A stretch of DNA of 64,000 nucleotides from Gnetum montanum (Eukaryota; Streptophyta; Gnetopsida; Gnetales; Gnetaceae). Under the pieces are notes generated by a model. That model searched no databases. It was not told the origin of the DNA and saw nothing but the letters and a program-made list of their open reading frames with translations. How positions within the stretch are numbered: position 1 is the first letter of the stretch; every line of letters begins with the position of its first letter. Below are positions 11,375 to 22,265 of this stretch, piece by piece. The stretch lies in NCBI GenBank assembly GCA_015680685.1, contig MNCI01037953.1:254175-318174 (forward strand), in the 5' to 3' direction. The position numbers and the translations under genes were made by a program.

Positions 11375-13249
11375 TTAGGACTCACACACTTGATTAAAGT
11401 AGGCATAGTGGGGAAAATTATAAAATGTGGTTAACTGATAAAGAGTGAACCCACTATGGCACCCGTGACCATAAGATGGTATGTAAGGATCAATATGTCT
11501 CCCTATGTGGCTATATTTATTAGCCCGCATGGTAGTTGGAGTATTGATTGGTGGCCCTAATAAGATAACAGGAAGCATTGAGTATGCATCACAACGTGGA
11601 ACATGTTCTAGGTTGGAGGATGTAGTGGTTTTCGAACCGTATTGTCTCTTTCTTTGGTCATGTCTAAAGAAAGGACGCTTTCGACATTGTGGAGGACCTC
11701 CATTATTGTTGACAGTAGTAGCACAAGTAACGTTTGTGGGTTGGTGTTGTGGTGCAAAACCTTCTAGTACTATTGGTGGCGATGTAGAAGGAGGTGAAGG
11801 ATGAGTATATTGAGGACGAGGAAAAGTGCAAGGAACATGAGGTGGTGATCTTGTGGGAGAGGACACAGGTTGATAGTACTTAGAAGAATGATAATGATGT
11901 GGTGAGATAGAGGATGTTGACATAGTTGGAAAAATGGGATGTTGAACCTGATAAGCACTTAGGTTTGGATGCTATGAAGGATATGACTAGTTTGAGGGTG
12001 GCCTCCTCCATGATTGGGATTTTTTCCACTATGATTGAGCACAGTATTTTTGTACGAAATCTAGATGTAACATTCCTCCCCAATGATCATGTAAATGTGA
12101 CAAGATTGGGCATTGGCCTTTGGGGTGAACGTACAGACAAACATTACATTGATACATATGATTAGCAATTGAGTTCCTATTCTTATTGTCTTTAACCCTT
12201 TGTTCTAATTGTTGCATGATGTCCTATCCTATTTCTTGATTTGGCATAGTTCCACCTCTAATAATGTTGGCATATTCTTTGCATTCTTCATGTACCCAAT
12301 TTATTATCTTATTGGTCTTTGCCTCAACCTCATCTCGTGATTGTAGCATTGGCAAAGATGATTCCACCTCCTTGAGGTGAGTTGATTTCTCCTTTTCATG
12401 ATCATGGACCTTTGCTATTTTGAGATTTTGGTCCTATTGAGAGCTTTCAATATTCTCCCATTTAGCTATTTCTCCTTCTTCTTTTTTTACCCACTTAATA
12501 AGCTCTTAGAATTAGTGGGTTTGTAGTTCATATAGTTGACCTGGGGGATACATCCCCAGGGTCTTCCTTGTTTCATTATGGAGCCCATTCATGATGTGAT
12601 ACATTGGCCTTTCCTCAGAGAACCCATGGCTTGGGCATTTGTTTAACAAAGAGTAATATCTTTTGAAGGCCATGTCCAAGGGTTCATGTCGCACTTGTTT
12701 CCACTCTTGGATTTGTTTCCTCAAGGTTGACACTCTTGCATAGGTTTGGTATCTTTTAGTGAAGAGCTCCACCATTATTGGCCAACATCGAATTGATTTT
12801 GGTTTTAAGGACCTGTACCATACTTATACTTGTTCAATGAGTGTCATAGGAAAGAGCTTAAGTTTTTGCCACCCATTACCTATATTATGTCATACATAGG
12901 CATCATGGAAGGCTTGTAAATGATGTTGTGTATCTAAATCATATCCTTCTAAAAACTTGGAAAAGTTATTTAAATCAAGCCTGGGTAGATGGATTTGCTT
13001 GCGATGCCTGCGGGATACTTGAACAAACTCTTGTATATGCATTAGGCTCCTAATGCCCAGCAGGGGTTCATCGTCACTAGGTAGGTTATGAGTTTGTGAG
13101 TTGGGATGATGTTGTCTTCATTTATGTACATAGGAGACCCCTGCATAAGATTGAGTACTCCAAACTTCACCTTCATCATAAATTTCATTGGTTCTCCAAT
13201 GAATTGCCTCATTGGTTGTTGTGTTACCATAGTCTTGTGAGAGAGACAT
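11375..13249 (-). pseudogene. gag: Element 1 gag (Athila/Tat type)
   Basis: Reading begins near ATG 13,249, about 115 bases after the primer site. The segment from about 13,000 to 12,512 has the retrotransposon gag capsid pattern: LPRLDLNNFSKFLEGYD, then WYRSLKPKSI, FTKRYQ, and SLLNKCPSHGF, close to the Athila form KCPHHG. A zinc knuckle follows near 12,140 with spacing C-x2-C-x3-H-x4-C, one residue shorter than the standard CCHC. The C-terminal open stretch (11,923-11,375) is Pro/Ser/Thr/His-rich and probably disordered. Stops split the gene into several pieces. Gag would package the RNA; no protease or pol follows. Confidence 0.8.
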
Positions 13250-13363
13250 TGTTGTGAATTGTTTGTGACATAATTAAAATTAATTTCTTTTCTAAAAGAT
13301 ATATCATTAATACTTTTTTACAGTGATCTTGTATGATATAACTAATCTAAATAACTAGCATCA

Positions 13364-13381
13364 TCCCTTGAAACGACACCA
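13364..13381 (-). other. Element 1 primer binding site, decayed tRNA-Asp type
   Basis: One base inside the LTR the minus strand reads TGGTGTCGTTTCAAGGGA. Compared with the Athila tRNA-Asp site (TGGCGCCGTTGCCGGGGA, from memory) it differs mainly by C-to-T and G-to-A changes. Confidence 0.6.
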
Positions 13382-13382
13382 A

Positions 13383-14000
13383 TGATGAGTGGCACAGTAC
13401 CTCTACACTCAACCATACAAATACAAGCATGTATGCATAATCTAGTCAAACTCCAAAGANCACCTCATGTACTACTTCTGGGATTACCAAGTGCACAATA
13501 CTTTAGCACTCCTAAATATGCTACTAGGTTACCAAGTAGATACACTTCAATGTTTTTGATTAAGTCATACTCATTCCACATTTAACAATGGAAATAGGAA
13601 ATGATAGTAAAGAAATATTAACTAAGAAAATAATAAATAACAATAATAATTAAACAATTTAAAACTAAGTGAATGTTGCAATGATAGAGTCATCTCAATC
13701 TTTATTACTGATCAAGTGCATGTCCAAGTACGTCACACTCAAATAAAGGTTCTGTATAATTACAATCATGACACTATTAGCATGCACTAGGGAAAAAACT
13801 GAAATGAATTAAAAACTGGCAAAAATACTCTACTCTAACACTTACCAACTCTTCCCCCTTTCTTGTGTGCCCGAATGTGGTATTTATAGGCCTACACAAG
13901 AATCATGATATCATGTATTCGATATTGCTATCCAGGCTACGATATTGTGTACCCGATATTGAGGATCCGTTATTGGGGCCTGGAAAAACATGATTCATCA
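13383..14000 (-). repeat. Element 1 LTR, right (5' LTR in element sense), with an internal gap
   Basis: Direct repeat of 5,590-6,403. A single N at 13,460 stands where the left copy has about 200 bases (5,667-5,866). The LTR TATA box CTATAAATACC is preserved near 13,878-13,888 (minus). Confidence 0.9.
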
Positions 14001-14005
14001 ATAGA
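14001..14005. repeat. Target site duplication of element 1 (right), ATAGA
   Basis: Exact match to 5,585-5,589, directly after the terminal CA of the LTR. Confidence 0.9.
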
Positions 14006-14371
14006 TATCTTAGAAAGGGGAATAAGAGATTCTATGGTTTGACACTTAGGGTGCTAGATCATTTCTTTTTGTTTCTGTGTATTTATTACAATGTTTATAT
14101 TACTTGTCTAGTGCTTTAGTCGGTGTGCATTGTGAGAGCTTTGTTAGCTAGGATTTATTTATTTATTGTTGGTATGGATTTATCTTAGATTTTTATTTTT
14201 GTGAATTTCAATGTAATATACTCGTGCATGTATGTCTTTGATTTCCTATGATATTAATGAGATTTTTTTTCTTTTAAAATTTTCTATGATATAGTTAGTC
14301 TAGATTTGAGTTCAAATTTTATGTGAATTTTTTGATGAGATTTCTAAGCATAGATTAGATTATTTGATGTT
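14006..14371. other. Older AT-rich sequence between elements 1 and 2
   Basis: No ORF or motif is recognised. It is the pre-insertion target of both elements, possibly the continuation of the chromovirus LTR begun at 5,108; 32,599-33,069 would be its further continuation. Confidence 0.4.
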
Positions 14372-14376
14372 CTTAT
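14372..14376. repeat. Target site duplication of element 2 (left), CTTAT
   Basis: Exact match to 32,594-32,598. Confidence 0.9.
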
Positions 14377-16020
14377 TTTAGCGATCGAAAACGTCGACGG
14401 CTGGAAAACATCGAGGGGTCGGCGAGCATGATAGTTTTGACCCCGTACCCATGAGAGGGCCATGCTGGGTATGAGTGGATATGGGGCGCCCTGAATGGTT
14501 TGGTCGATCAGACAGGGACTTAATCGGCGTCTATATAGCCTTTTGCACCATATAGTTTTAAGTACAAGAATGAAAATGCAAAGTAATACTTGAAAGTAAA
14601 TAAAGTAGAAAAAATAGTACAAAATGCAACAATAAGCAGGAAACAAAGTAAAAATGTAGTTAGAAAAATGCACTACTCCGAAGCTACAAGTTTGCTCTGT
14701 CAAGGTGGATACAGTCGGTTGCACAGTGTGACGAAGTGTAGAGATCCCGAGATTAACCAGGATGTGTAGGGAAAAATAGGTTGTGCACTTGGGTGTTAAC
14801 AATGTGGGGATTCTACCGAGGTGGTAGAAGGGGATGGAACAAAATGCCCTCTGAAAATGTTAACTGTTTGCAGTGTCAAAAGAAAGCTTACAATGCTTGA
14901 TGTTACAATGTGCTGGGAAGAGAACTTGAGTGCCAGAGAGAGGAAAAGTCGAAGAATTTGGAAAATCTTTGAAAATTTTTGAATGCTTCTTGTTTGGAAA
15001 AATTAGAAACCTTTCAATGCTGCTTTTTGGGGTATTTATAGGATCAAGGGCATGCGAAAGGGGTGGTTTGGACGCCACGTGCCTTGGGCCCACATTGACT
15101 TGCTCATGCTGCATGTGTTATGCATGACCATTGGACTCACATGACTATTATAATGCGAGCTTGCTATGTTGTAACTGTGAGCCTGTCATGCCATAATTAT
15201 GTTGTCAACATCTGGAGACGTGTGCCAACGGTCCAATTAGGTGAAGTGCGTTGATGTTGCACAACCACCCTCATGCCTTGCTGTGCTTTGTAGCGTAGCA
15301 TGCTTGGTGTAGTGTAGCACCTTGTCGTGTGTTCCGCTACATGTATGTTGCATGATTGCTACGCTATGCTACACTATGTAGCATAGCGTACCGTAGCGAC
15401 TGGTCTTAGTTGCAAAAACCTTGTCGATTTGCAACTTTTCTTTCTGTGCTACGAGACTTGCAAACTTGCTAATCCTGCCTTATGAGCTTCCTTCTGTCTC
15501 TTCCGCAGGATTTCAACACCTCGCTGCGCCATGTAGCTCAGCATAGCATAGTAGCAGACATGGTCCGCTGCTTCTTGACAGAAAGGGACATTGTTGAAGG
15601 ACTTGGAGTTGAGCGAGGGAACCGGGTATATAGTTGTTGCCATGTTACGCTACGCTACGTAGCGTAGCGTACCATGGCACTTCATTATGCAATTGTTTCC
15701 TAAAGTTTGTTATACTACGTAGCAGGGAATAGTGTAGCATAGCAGGCTCCATAACTTAGAAAACTTACTGAACTATTTTGTGCATCCTAAGCGCTGCTGT
15801 CAACTTTGCGCACCATTTTTGAGCAGGCTATCGACCAAGAAAACTACTTAGGTGGATAGGAGGGATGATCCGTAGAGCTTGTTTACACCTCAAGTAGAAA
15901 ATTTGCTGAACTGGCTAGCCTGAATTCAAAGCATTCTCTTCTTGAAGAATTGTCATGGTGCTACACGAATTGCAAGGCCTGGTGAAGCAAGAATGACTTC
16001 GAATTTTCTGAGGTGTTTCA
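14377..16020 (-). repeat. Element 2 LTR, left (3' LTR in element sense)
   Basis: Starts TTTAGCGATCG (TGTAGCGACC in the sister copy) and ends GGTGTTTCA. The LTR TATA box is CCTATAAATACCCC on minus (about 15,030-15,043). U3 holds many palindromes of the CTACGCTA/TAGCGTAG type, the largest at 15,639-15,678. Confidence 0.92.
15639..15678. repeat. 40-bp near-perfect palindrome in LTR U3
   Basis: The inner 26 bp (15,646-15,671), centred on CTACGTAG, equal their own reverse complement; the full 40 bp has one mismatched pair. Related palindromes occur at the same place in the right LTR (about 32,213-32,252) and in the solo LTR (about 60,787-60,820). Confidence 0.9.
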
Positions 16021-16033
16021 TTGGCCCCTTTTT
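16021..16033 (-). other. Element 2 polypurine tract
   Basis: The minus strand reads AAAAAGGGGCCAA and then the LTR start TGAAACACC. Element 3 has AAAGAGGGGCCAA at the same place, supporting both. Confidence 0.85.
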
Positions 16034-16980
16034 GTCGACATCTAGAGGACGGGCTCGATAGATGTTAACAAAGAATACAAAACACCATAATAGGAAAAAT
16101 GCTGAGGTTGTCACTCAATGAGTGTCGATACATCGCTTAGCCACACTTGAGAGTGTTGCATTGGTTTTGCAGAGGTTAAGGTAGAGAAAAAAGATGATGT
16201 TTAGCAGAGTCCCTCATCGGAGTACTCATGAGGAACTCATTCACGTTTTCATATTTGGCTAGCGTTGTTCTTCAACCTCTTGTAGGATAGGTATTTCCTT
16301 CGCAGGATGAGTTGCGTTACATATGCGAAAGGTTTTGACCTGCCTACAGATGCTTTCCATATGGCAAGTTGTGTTACGCACGTCATGGAATTTGCACTCT
16401 GAAGTGGTTGAGCTAGCCGAGGCACTCGCTTCGCGACGCTGTAGCATTTGCTGCTGTTGCAAGTCATGCCCATAGGGGCAAAGGTCTTGTTGGCTATTGG
16501 CATTGTTGAAGCTATTGGGCTTTGCCACTGGTGTGTGATGTCCAAAGCAGGAAGGCCAGCAGCAGCCTTAACAACACTGGTGTGGAGGAGCTAGCCTCTA
16601 AGGCGCTGAGAGTTGCTGTCAGTGCAGATGCTCTAGAATCCCTGCCAAAGGCATGCATTCTTAGTTTAGCTGTGGGATCAGCTACCACATAGCTAAATGT
16701 CATGCAAGTCGAGGCATTGGCAGGGGGCTGGAGAGTAAAAATATTATGTCTGGGTCACAATACTACTGGAACTTCAGTTGTAGGAACTAGCCAAGGGACT
16801 ACCGTCAGGGTGGTGGACCGTGGCGATGGTAGGTTCAGAGGGCTAGTGTAATGACATATGACATCTTCAGAGGGTCAACATGATGCTAAGGGTGGCGGTG
16901 TCACGTGTGTCTCGAACAGCATTCTCATTGCATCGTGAACTGCATTCCAGAGCTGTGACATCCCACCCACAAGTTAGCAT
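16034..16980 (-). other. Element 2 3' untranslated region
   Basis: Lies between the 3' array and the polypurine tract. Open stretches on minus (16,249-16,545 and neighbours) are short, overlap in several frames and show no known domain; I treat them as chance. Confidence 0.4.
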
Positions 16981-16984
16981 CGTG

Positions 16985-17270
16985 CATGCTCGTCTGATGC
17001 GTACTTGGTGTAGATGCACACTAGGGATGTGACGCGAACCCAGTTTAAGGTCTCGGTAGACCGTGTGCTAGTTTAAGGTCCCATCAGATTTCTGTGCTAG
17101 TTTAAGATCCCAGCAGACCATACATGCCATTTTATCATCTTAGCAAATAGGCTGTGCCAATTTTACATCATGGAGGATGGTGCTTGATGCCACTAGTTTA
17201 TCATCATTACGGACGCTGCTCGGTGCCATTGCTAGTTTATCATTGTAGCAGATGGTGGTGGCTACTGTTG
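16985..17270. repeat. Degenerate ~31-bp tandem array 3' of integrase
   Basis: Repeats built on (minus) a TTAAACTAGCA core, one about every 30-40 bp, beginning a few bases after the integrase reading frame ends. The same core forms arrays in elements 3 and 4. Confidence 0.7.
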
Positions 17271-17274
17271 TGCT

Positions 17275-18420
17275 TTAGACGTAGTACGGCTTAAGGTATG
17301 AGTGATTCACCAGGTTGGCGAACTCGTTGCCATCCATGTCTGCCAGCTTGAAGGCTTCATTCCCGAAGGCTTTAATGATCATGTAAGGACATTCCCAGTT
17401 GGCTAATAACTTGCGCACGTGTTCATGGACGACCTTGAGGATGAGGTCTCCCTTTTGCACAGGCCATCGATGTAGGTCTACATAGTGCTTCTGCTGCTAC
17501 TTGCTTTGGTAGTGCTCGATGTGTCTCAATGTTTGTGCACGCTCCTCCTCTATTGAGTCGAAATCGATGATCCGTGACTCATTGTTCTGGGCTTCATTCA
17601 CGACATCAGATAGGATCATCTGGAGTGATGGTACCTACAACTCAAGAGGCAACATAGCTTTAGATCCATAAATAAGGCTGTAAGGGTTCTTACTTATGGT
17701 GGTCCTACACATCGTTCGGTAGGCCCATAGAATGTAGAGGATTTGCTCATGCCATTGCCTCTTGCTGTTGTTAAGCATCTTCTTTAGCAAGTTGATGATG
17801 GACTTATTTGTAGCCTTTGCCTGCCTGTTTTCCTATGGATAATAGGGGGAGGAGAATGTTTGCTTAATGCCTAGATTGTTGCAGAAGGTTCGGGTTTCCG
17901 TACTGTTGAACTGTGGCCCATTTTCAATCACAATAGTTATTGGAAGTCTGAATCTTGTTATGATGTTGTCTAGGATGAAATGGTAGATTTTTTGAGATGT
18001 CGTCTTCCTCAGGGGGATAGCTTCCACCCACTTGGTAAAGTACTCAGTGGTGGTGATAATGAAACTATGCCCTACGGAGGATTTAGGTGTGATAGGCCCT
18101 ATGAGGTCTAGTCTCCATCATTGGAAGGGCCACATGATTTGTGTTGGGTGAAGGTCTGCAGGTGCTACGTGTATGAGATTTGCATATCTTTGGCACATGT
18201 CACATGTCTTGACTTTCAACAGGTACTCATGTTTCATGTGGGGCCAGTAGTATCCTAGGCATCTAATTTTTGTAGCCATAGCCTTGGGTGCTATGTGTGC
18301 ACCACACAACCCCTCATGCACTTCATTAACTACCTTCTATGCTTGCTCGCCACCCACGCATGCCAGCAATATCCCATCGTAGGAGCGTCGGCATAGGGCA
18401 TCATTTCCCATGAGCACATA
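17275..18420 (-). pseudogene. pol: Element 2 integrase
   Basis: The zinc-binding region reads HEGLCGAHIAPK, later CDMCQR (about 18,321-18,170), the H-H-C-C layout, with YYWPHM between. The core starts near 18,110 (LDLIGPI, first catalytic Asp). The second motif reads IVIENGPQF, with Glu where Asp is usual. The third catalytic region reads YYP-stop-ENRQAKATNK, where the family has a PQ-G-N-G-Q-x-E-A-T-N-K pattern, so Gln has become TAG and the catalytic Glu Lys. The C-terminal part ends FANLVNHSYLKPYYV at 17,275. Otherwise the frame is well kept. It would insert cDNA into chromatin; this copy is inactive. Confidence 0.88.
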
Positions 18421-18639
18421 TTGCTGGGCATGCTTACGGATTACATCTCTCTAGGTAGATGTCAATCCACCTACGGGTTTGCCATGCTGTAGATAAGTTT
18501 TAATGTTGGCATATCACTCCTGGGTATCTGTAGAATTGATAGAGGCCACGTGTTCCACTTGAGTGATAGGCTCTATGCACTCTATAATCGAGGTTTGCAG
18601 GTTTTCTAAGGAATGCGATGGAATGTTTAACGCAAGGGT

Positions 18640-18990
18640 AGCTAAGGCATCTGCCACAGTATTCTCATTGCATGGCATGTGTTGCACATCTATGGTTGCA
18701 AATTGCTTAAGCAGGATTTTTTCTAGGTTGCAGTAGGGTTACAGGTGCGTAGCCTTACAGGCGTAGACCTCGATGATTTAATTCATGACTAGTTATGAAT
18801 CTCCCCGGATTGCCAAGTGTTGTATGCACAATGCTTGGGCAGTTAAGAGGCCTCTGAGTAGCCCCTCGTATTCTACCACATTGTTGGTGCAAGGGAATGT
18901 AAAACGATAAGTGGATGGATGCATTTCCCTAGAGGGGAACATGATGAAGGCAGTGACGCTATTTCCTCGCACGGTTGAGGCACTGTCAAA
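18640..18990 (-). pseudogene. pol: Element 2 second (archaeal-type) RNase H
   Basis: After the first RNase H the same frame gives SLHFDSASTVRGNSVTAFIM, then TFPCTNNVVEYEGLLRGLL and LAIRGDS, the pattern of the additional archaeal-type RNase H that defines the Tat lineage; here HFDSAS stands for the usual YFDGAS. The downstream part contains NTVADALATLA near 18,650, the usual end of the domain. It lies between the first RNase H and the integrase zinc finger. Stops appear in the second half (for example after GDS). Confidence 0.82.
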
Positions 18991-19520
18991 GTGTAAACTA
19001 GCTTCGAAATGTGATGGGATGATGTTGACATTGCTAATGTATTCGTCTGGAAATTCAGGATCTATGTTTTCTTGGTCATCGACTGGCGAGGCCGTGAGTC
19101 GGGTCGCTATGGCTTGAACCTTTGTCGACGATTGAGTTACATAGCATAAATCAAACTTCGTAGTTATTGCCTTCCATCGGGCTATCTTGCTACTTTCATA
19201 TAGGTTGTTAGTGATGGCCTGAAGTATATTTCTTTTGCAAATGATGTTGGTTATATCGTGAAACAAGTAATGCCTCCACTTTTTTAGTGCGAATACTAAG
19301 GCAAGGCAATTCCTCTTCACTTCATTGTATTTCGCCTCGTGCGTTATTAGTGTGTGCCTTAGGTAATACACTTGTATCTCAAAACCATCGTCTCACTTCT
19401 AACATAGTAGTATTGTTATAGATGTGTCGGAGGTGGCAAGGTAGATAAAGAAGGGTTTATCCCTTTGTGGTGGATGCATAGTCGGGAGGTGTGAGAGTTC
19501 CTTCTTCAGATTGTCGAAGA
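18991..19520 (-). pseudogene. pol: Element 2 RNase H (first)
   Basis: The translation gives KPFFIYLATSD near 19,460, then QVYYLRHTLITHEAKYNEVKR and CLALVFALKKWRHYL, the usual gypsy RNase H connection. The tail reads KARWKAITTKFD-like sequence and a ValGlnAlaIleAlaThrArgLeu segment in place of the usual VADALSR. Two stops interrupt the start of the domain near 19,395. It degrades the RNA template during cDNA synthesis. Confidence 0.82.
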
Positions 19521-20610
19521 CTTGTTGATAGTAAGTTGTTCACTTGAAGTTAACCCCTTTGTTTAAAACATGTTGCATGGGATGTAACTTGTCAGTCAAC
19601 CTTGCTATGAACCTTCAAATGAATTGCACTCTACCTTGCAGAACATGTAACTCCTTAAGGTTTGTGGGAGGTGCCATGTTGACGATGGCCCTAACTTTGT
19701 CAGGGTCCACCTATATTCCAGCCTCTGATACTACAAACCCTAACATGCATCCAATTTTTACCCTGAAGACACACTTCTTAGGATTGAGGCGTAAGTCATG
19801 CATTTGGTAGCATTTGAGGACTACCCCTAGATCATGTGGGTGATCAGTTGCCTCCTTGGACTTGCTTACTATATCATCCACGTAGTTGTTTAATGTTTCT
19901 AGGATGTAGTCATTGAAAACGTAAGTCATGGCTCACTAGTAGGTTGCTCTAGCGTTCTTAAGCCCAAAGGGCATCATGGTGTAGCAAAAGGTCCCCCATG
20001 GGGTCATGAAGGTTGTTGACAGTTGGTGCTCTGGGTTAATGTGGATTTGGTTGTATCCAGAGAAACCATCCATGACTGATAGCAGAGCATGGTCAGCCAT
20101 GGTGTCGATGAGCTGATCAATGCTTGGAAGTGAGAAGTTGTCCTTGATCGTTGCCTTGTTCAAGTCTTGGAAATCTATATAGATTCGTATTCCCTCCATT
20201 TTCTTCGAAACCACAATGACGTTGGACAACCGCTCTGAATAGTCAACCACGTGGATGAAACCTGCTTGGTATAGCTTGGTGATTTCATCCCTCATAGCTA
20301 ATGCGATTTCTGGCTTAACTTTGTGAGCCTTTTTCTTGACTGCCTTCATGTATGGGTCTAGGACGATGTTGTGATGAATTAGCTATGGATCCAGACTCGA
20401 CATGTCAATGTATGACCATTCAAAGACATTGATGTTTTCTTGCATAATCTTGGCTACGCTTTTGTGCATTTGTGTGTCTAGGAGGGAGCCGAGTCTTAAC
20501 GTTTTCACCTCCCTCTTTGATGTGGTGATGGGCATCTCGACGAGAGGGTCCTTAGTTACATCCCCAACTTCTAAGTCTAGGGATTGGACTAGATATTCGG
20601 GCTAGCCTAG
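19521..20610 (-). pseudogene. pol: Element 2 reverse transcriptase
   Basis: The pol reading can be followed from about 20,610, with an FEWSYIDM motif near 20,430 (family FAWSYxDM). The intact stretch 20,349-19,936 contains AGFIHVVDYSERLSNVIVV, YIDFQDLNKA and MMPFGLKNARATY. Directly after ATY stand TAG TGA where the family has Gln-Arg, both explicable by C-to-T. The catalytic box reads NYVDDIV near 19,880, so both aspartates are kept. LNPKKCVF and LGFVVSEAGI follow. No start codon joins it to the protease 5.5 kb upstream; in Ogre relatives an intron separates PR from RT, which could be true here. Confidence 0.88.
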
Positions 20611-20779
20611 GGATGCTTCTAAGGCTGCTATAGTGCTGGTTGTGGTCGATGCCTAGTTAATCATGTTGGGGTTCAACTGTTTTGCAAGCTTGCCGTGTAG
20701 TCCTATTAACGTTAAGGGCATGGAGAGATCGCAATGGATTTCCATCTCTTTCTTGTCCTACCAACATGAGATAAAATCC

Positions 20780-21300
20780 TGGTTAAGAGGCAAAGATTGT
20801 GTGTAACGAAAGTTTGTAAAGCAGCGACGAGATGTAACTTGCGAAGTGTCATGATGTAAAGATTGAAAGTTTGCTAGTTTAGGGTCAAGATCGTAGAACT
20901 GCTAAAGGTGTAAAACTGTTGATGTAGAGTGCGAAGCTATGAGATTGTTGATATGAAAATGCCAAAATGCTAGTTTAGTGTTATTTTTGGACTGCCAAAT
21001 TGTAACATGCAAAATCTTAACATGCAAAATGATAGTATGCGAAACGGGAGACTGCGGGTATGAGAAGTGCTAAACCATCAATGCGAGGATGCGAACTAGT
21101 AACATGAAAATATGAAACTATGAGAAATTGCTACACTACCAATGTAGAAGAAGATGTGAAAACCGCCAATGTAAGCATGTGGTGTTGTTAGTTTAACATC
21201 ATTGTAGACTGCGAATGCAACAGGTTGACATTGCTAGTTTAGGGTTTTTTCCAGACCTGTCATGTTGTAATTGCTAGGATTTCTAGTTTAAGGTCTTTTC
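20780..21300. repeat. Degenerate short-repeat region between RT and antisense gene
   Basis: Irregular repeats containing GCTAGTTTA, TGCGAA and GTAACATGC motifs at about 30-40-bp steps. It separates the 5' end of the RT reading from the promoter of the antisense gene. Composition and core resemble the array at 16,985-17,270. Confidence 0.5.
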
Positions 21301-21484
21301 GGACCTGTAATCAAAAACAAATATATTTTTTTTTTGTTTTCGGGCAAGCAAGTAGTTGGCTTGAAGCATTTCAAGGCTTTAATGCTAACAGTGCTAGTGT
21401 GTCGTGGAGAGCATGCTACGTTGTACGGCATGCTCTGCATTAATTGAAGAGAGAATGGAAAGTTTCCCCATCTTGTCATTACAA

Positions 21485-21510
21485 CCATAAATAGTGGTTA
21501 AACCCTAGCA
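21485..21510 (+). promoter_or_regulatory. TATA-like box and telobox of the antisense gene
   Basis: CCATAAATAG at 21,485-21,494, then AACCCTAG (telo-box-like, 21,500-21,507), about 150 bases before the presumed start ATG (AAAATGGCT context, 21,644). It faces away from the pol genes, so the gene would have its own transcription start. Confidence 0.45.
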
Positions 21511-21643
21511 ATTTTTTCATTTTCACCGTAAGAGCATAGAGCCCACATCGGAGAACAAGGTGATTTTGAAGTGCAAAGCAATTGTGTTAACGACTAGCAA
21601 GGCAAGTTTTTACAACAAAGAGTGTAAACCTGCAAGCAAGAAA

Positions 21644-21750
21644 ATGGCTTCTAAGACTCATCTGGTGCTTGCAAAGGTTGAGGTGAAGAAGACCCTGGGG
21701 CATGTGACACAATCGTGCGTTGTGGCGCGAAAGAGAACACTGTTGGCCTA
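21644..21750 (+). CDS. Antisense gene exon 1 (start MASK)
   Basis: ATG in a good plant context, then Lys/Thr/Val-rich sequence ending LLA plus two bases at donor GTAGGT. The split codon becomes TAG after splicing; an ancestral CAG (Gln) would explain it. Element 4 has a shorter exon 1 (start MSK) with the same phase and the same donor sequence GTAGGT. Confidence 0.55.
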
Positions 21751-22265
21751 GTAGGTTACTATGTTTCCTCTGTCTTCTTCAAAACCCTGTTATTGTTTTG
21801 TGTTTTCTACTATTTTTTTGCTTTCGTTTTTCATCCTATCCTTGGCTACCTATGTTGTTGCATCATTTTGGCCCTTGCATTGCTGATGTCCCTGTTTAGG
21901 TTGTGGCAGATGCATAATTGTTATGTCATAGTTGCATGCAAGGTTGTTTAAATTGCCACCATCGTGATTGTCATAATCGTAGGGGATTGTGCAGTTTAGG
22001 TTTCTTGAACTTTGAATGGCGTGACATAGAACCCTTAAGGGGGTTAGGCCATATGTGTTTCATTAAGGCATGTTGTCGATTACTTTGTTGCTACACTAAG
22101 CTTTTTGGTTTGCATGTTTTTGCTATGCTAAACTTTTGTGTTCTTGCTACGGTATGTGAGGAGAGAGGGTTATGCTACGCCATATGCATGAACTATGAGG
22201 TGTTTCCATGTTGCATGTGTATCATGCTTAGGCATGATGTTAACACTCGTTGATGGGTTGCATAG

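Larger units (their letters stand above)
5590..14000 (-). mobile_element. Element 1: non-autonomous Athila/Tat-like LTR retrotransposon (gag plus accessory gene)
   Basis: Two direct repeats that start TGATGAGTGGC and end ATTCATCA bound this 8.4-kb element, with a perfect 5-bp duplication outside. Coding sense is minus. Order from the 5' end: LTR (13,383-14,000), tRNA-Asp-like primer site, gag (13.25-11.37 kb), a non-coding stretch, an intron-containing accessory gene (about 9.8-6.5 kb), a weak purine tract and the LTR (5,590-6,403). I find no protease, RT or integrase, so it must have been mobilised in trans, like the TR-GAG/LARD classes. Both genes carry stops and frameshifts. Confidence 0.88.
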
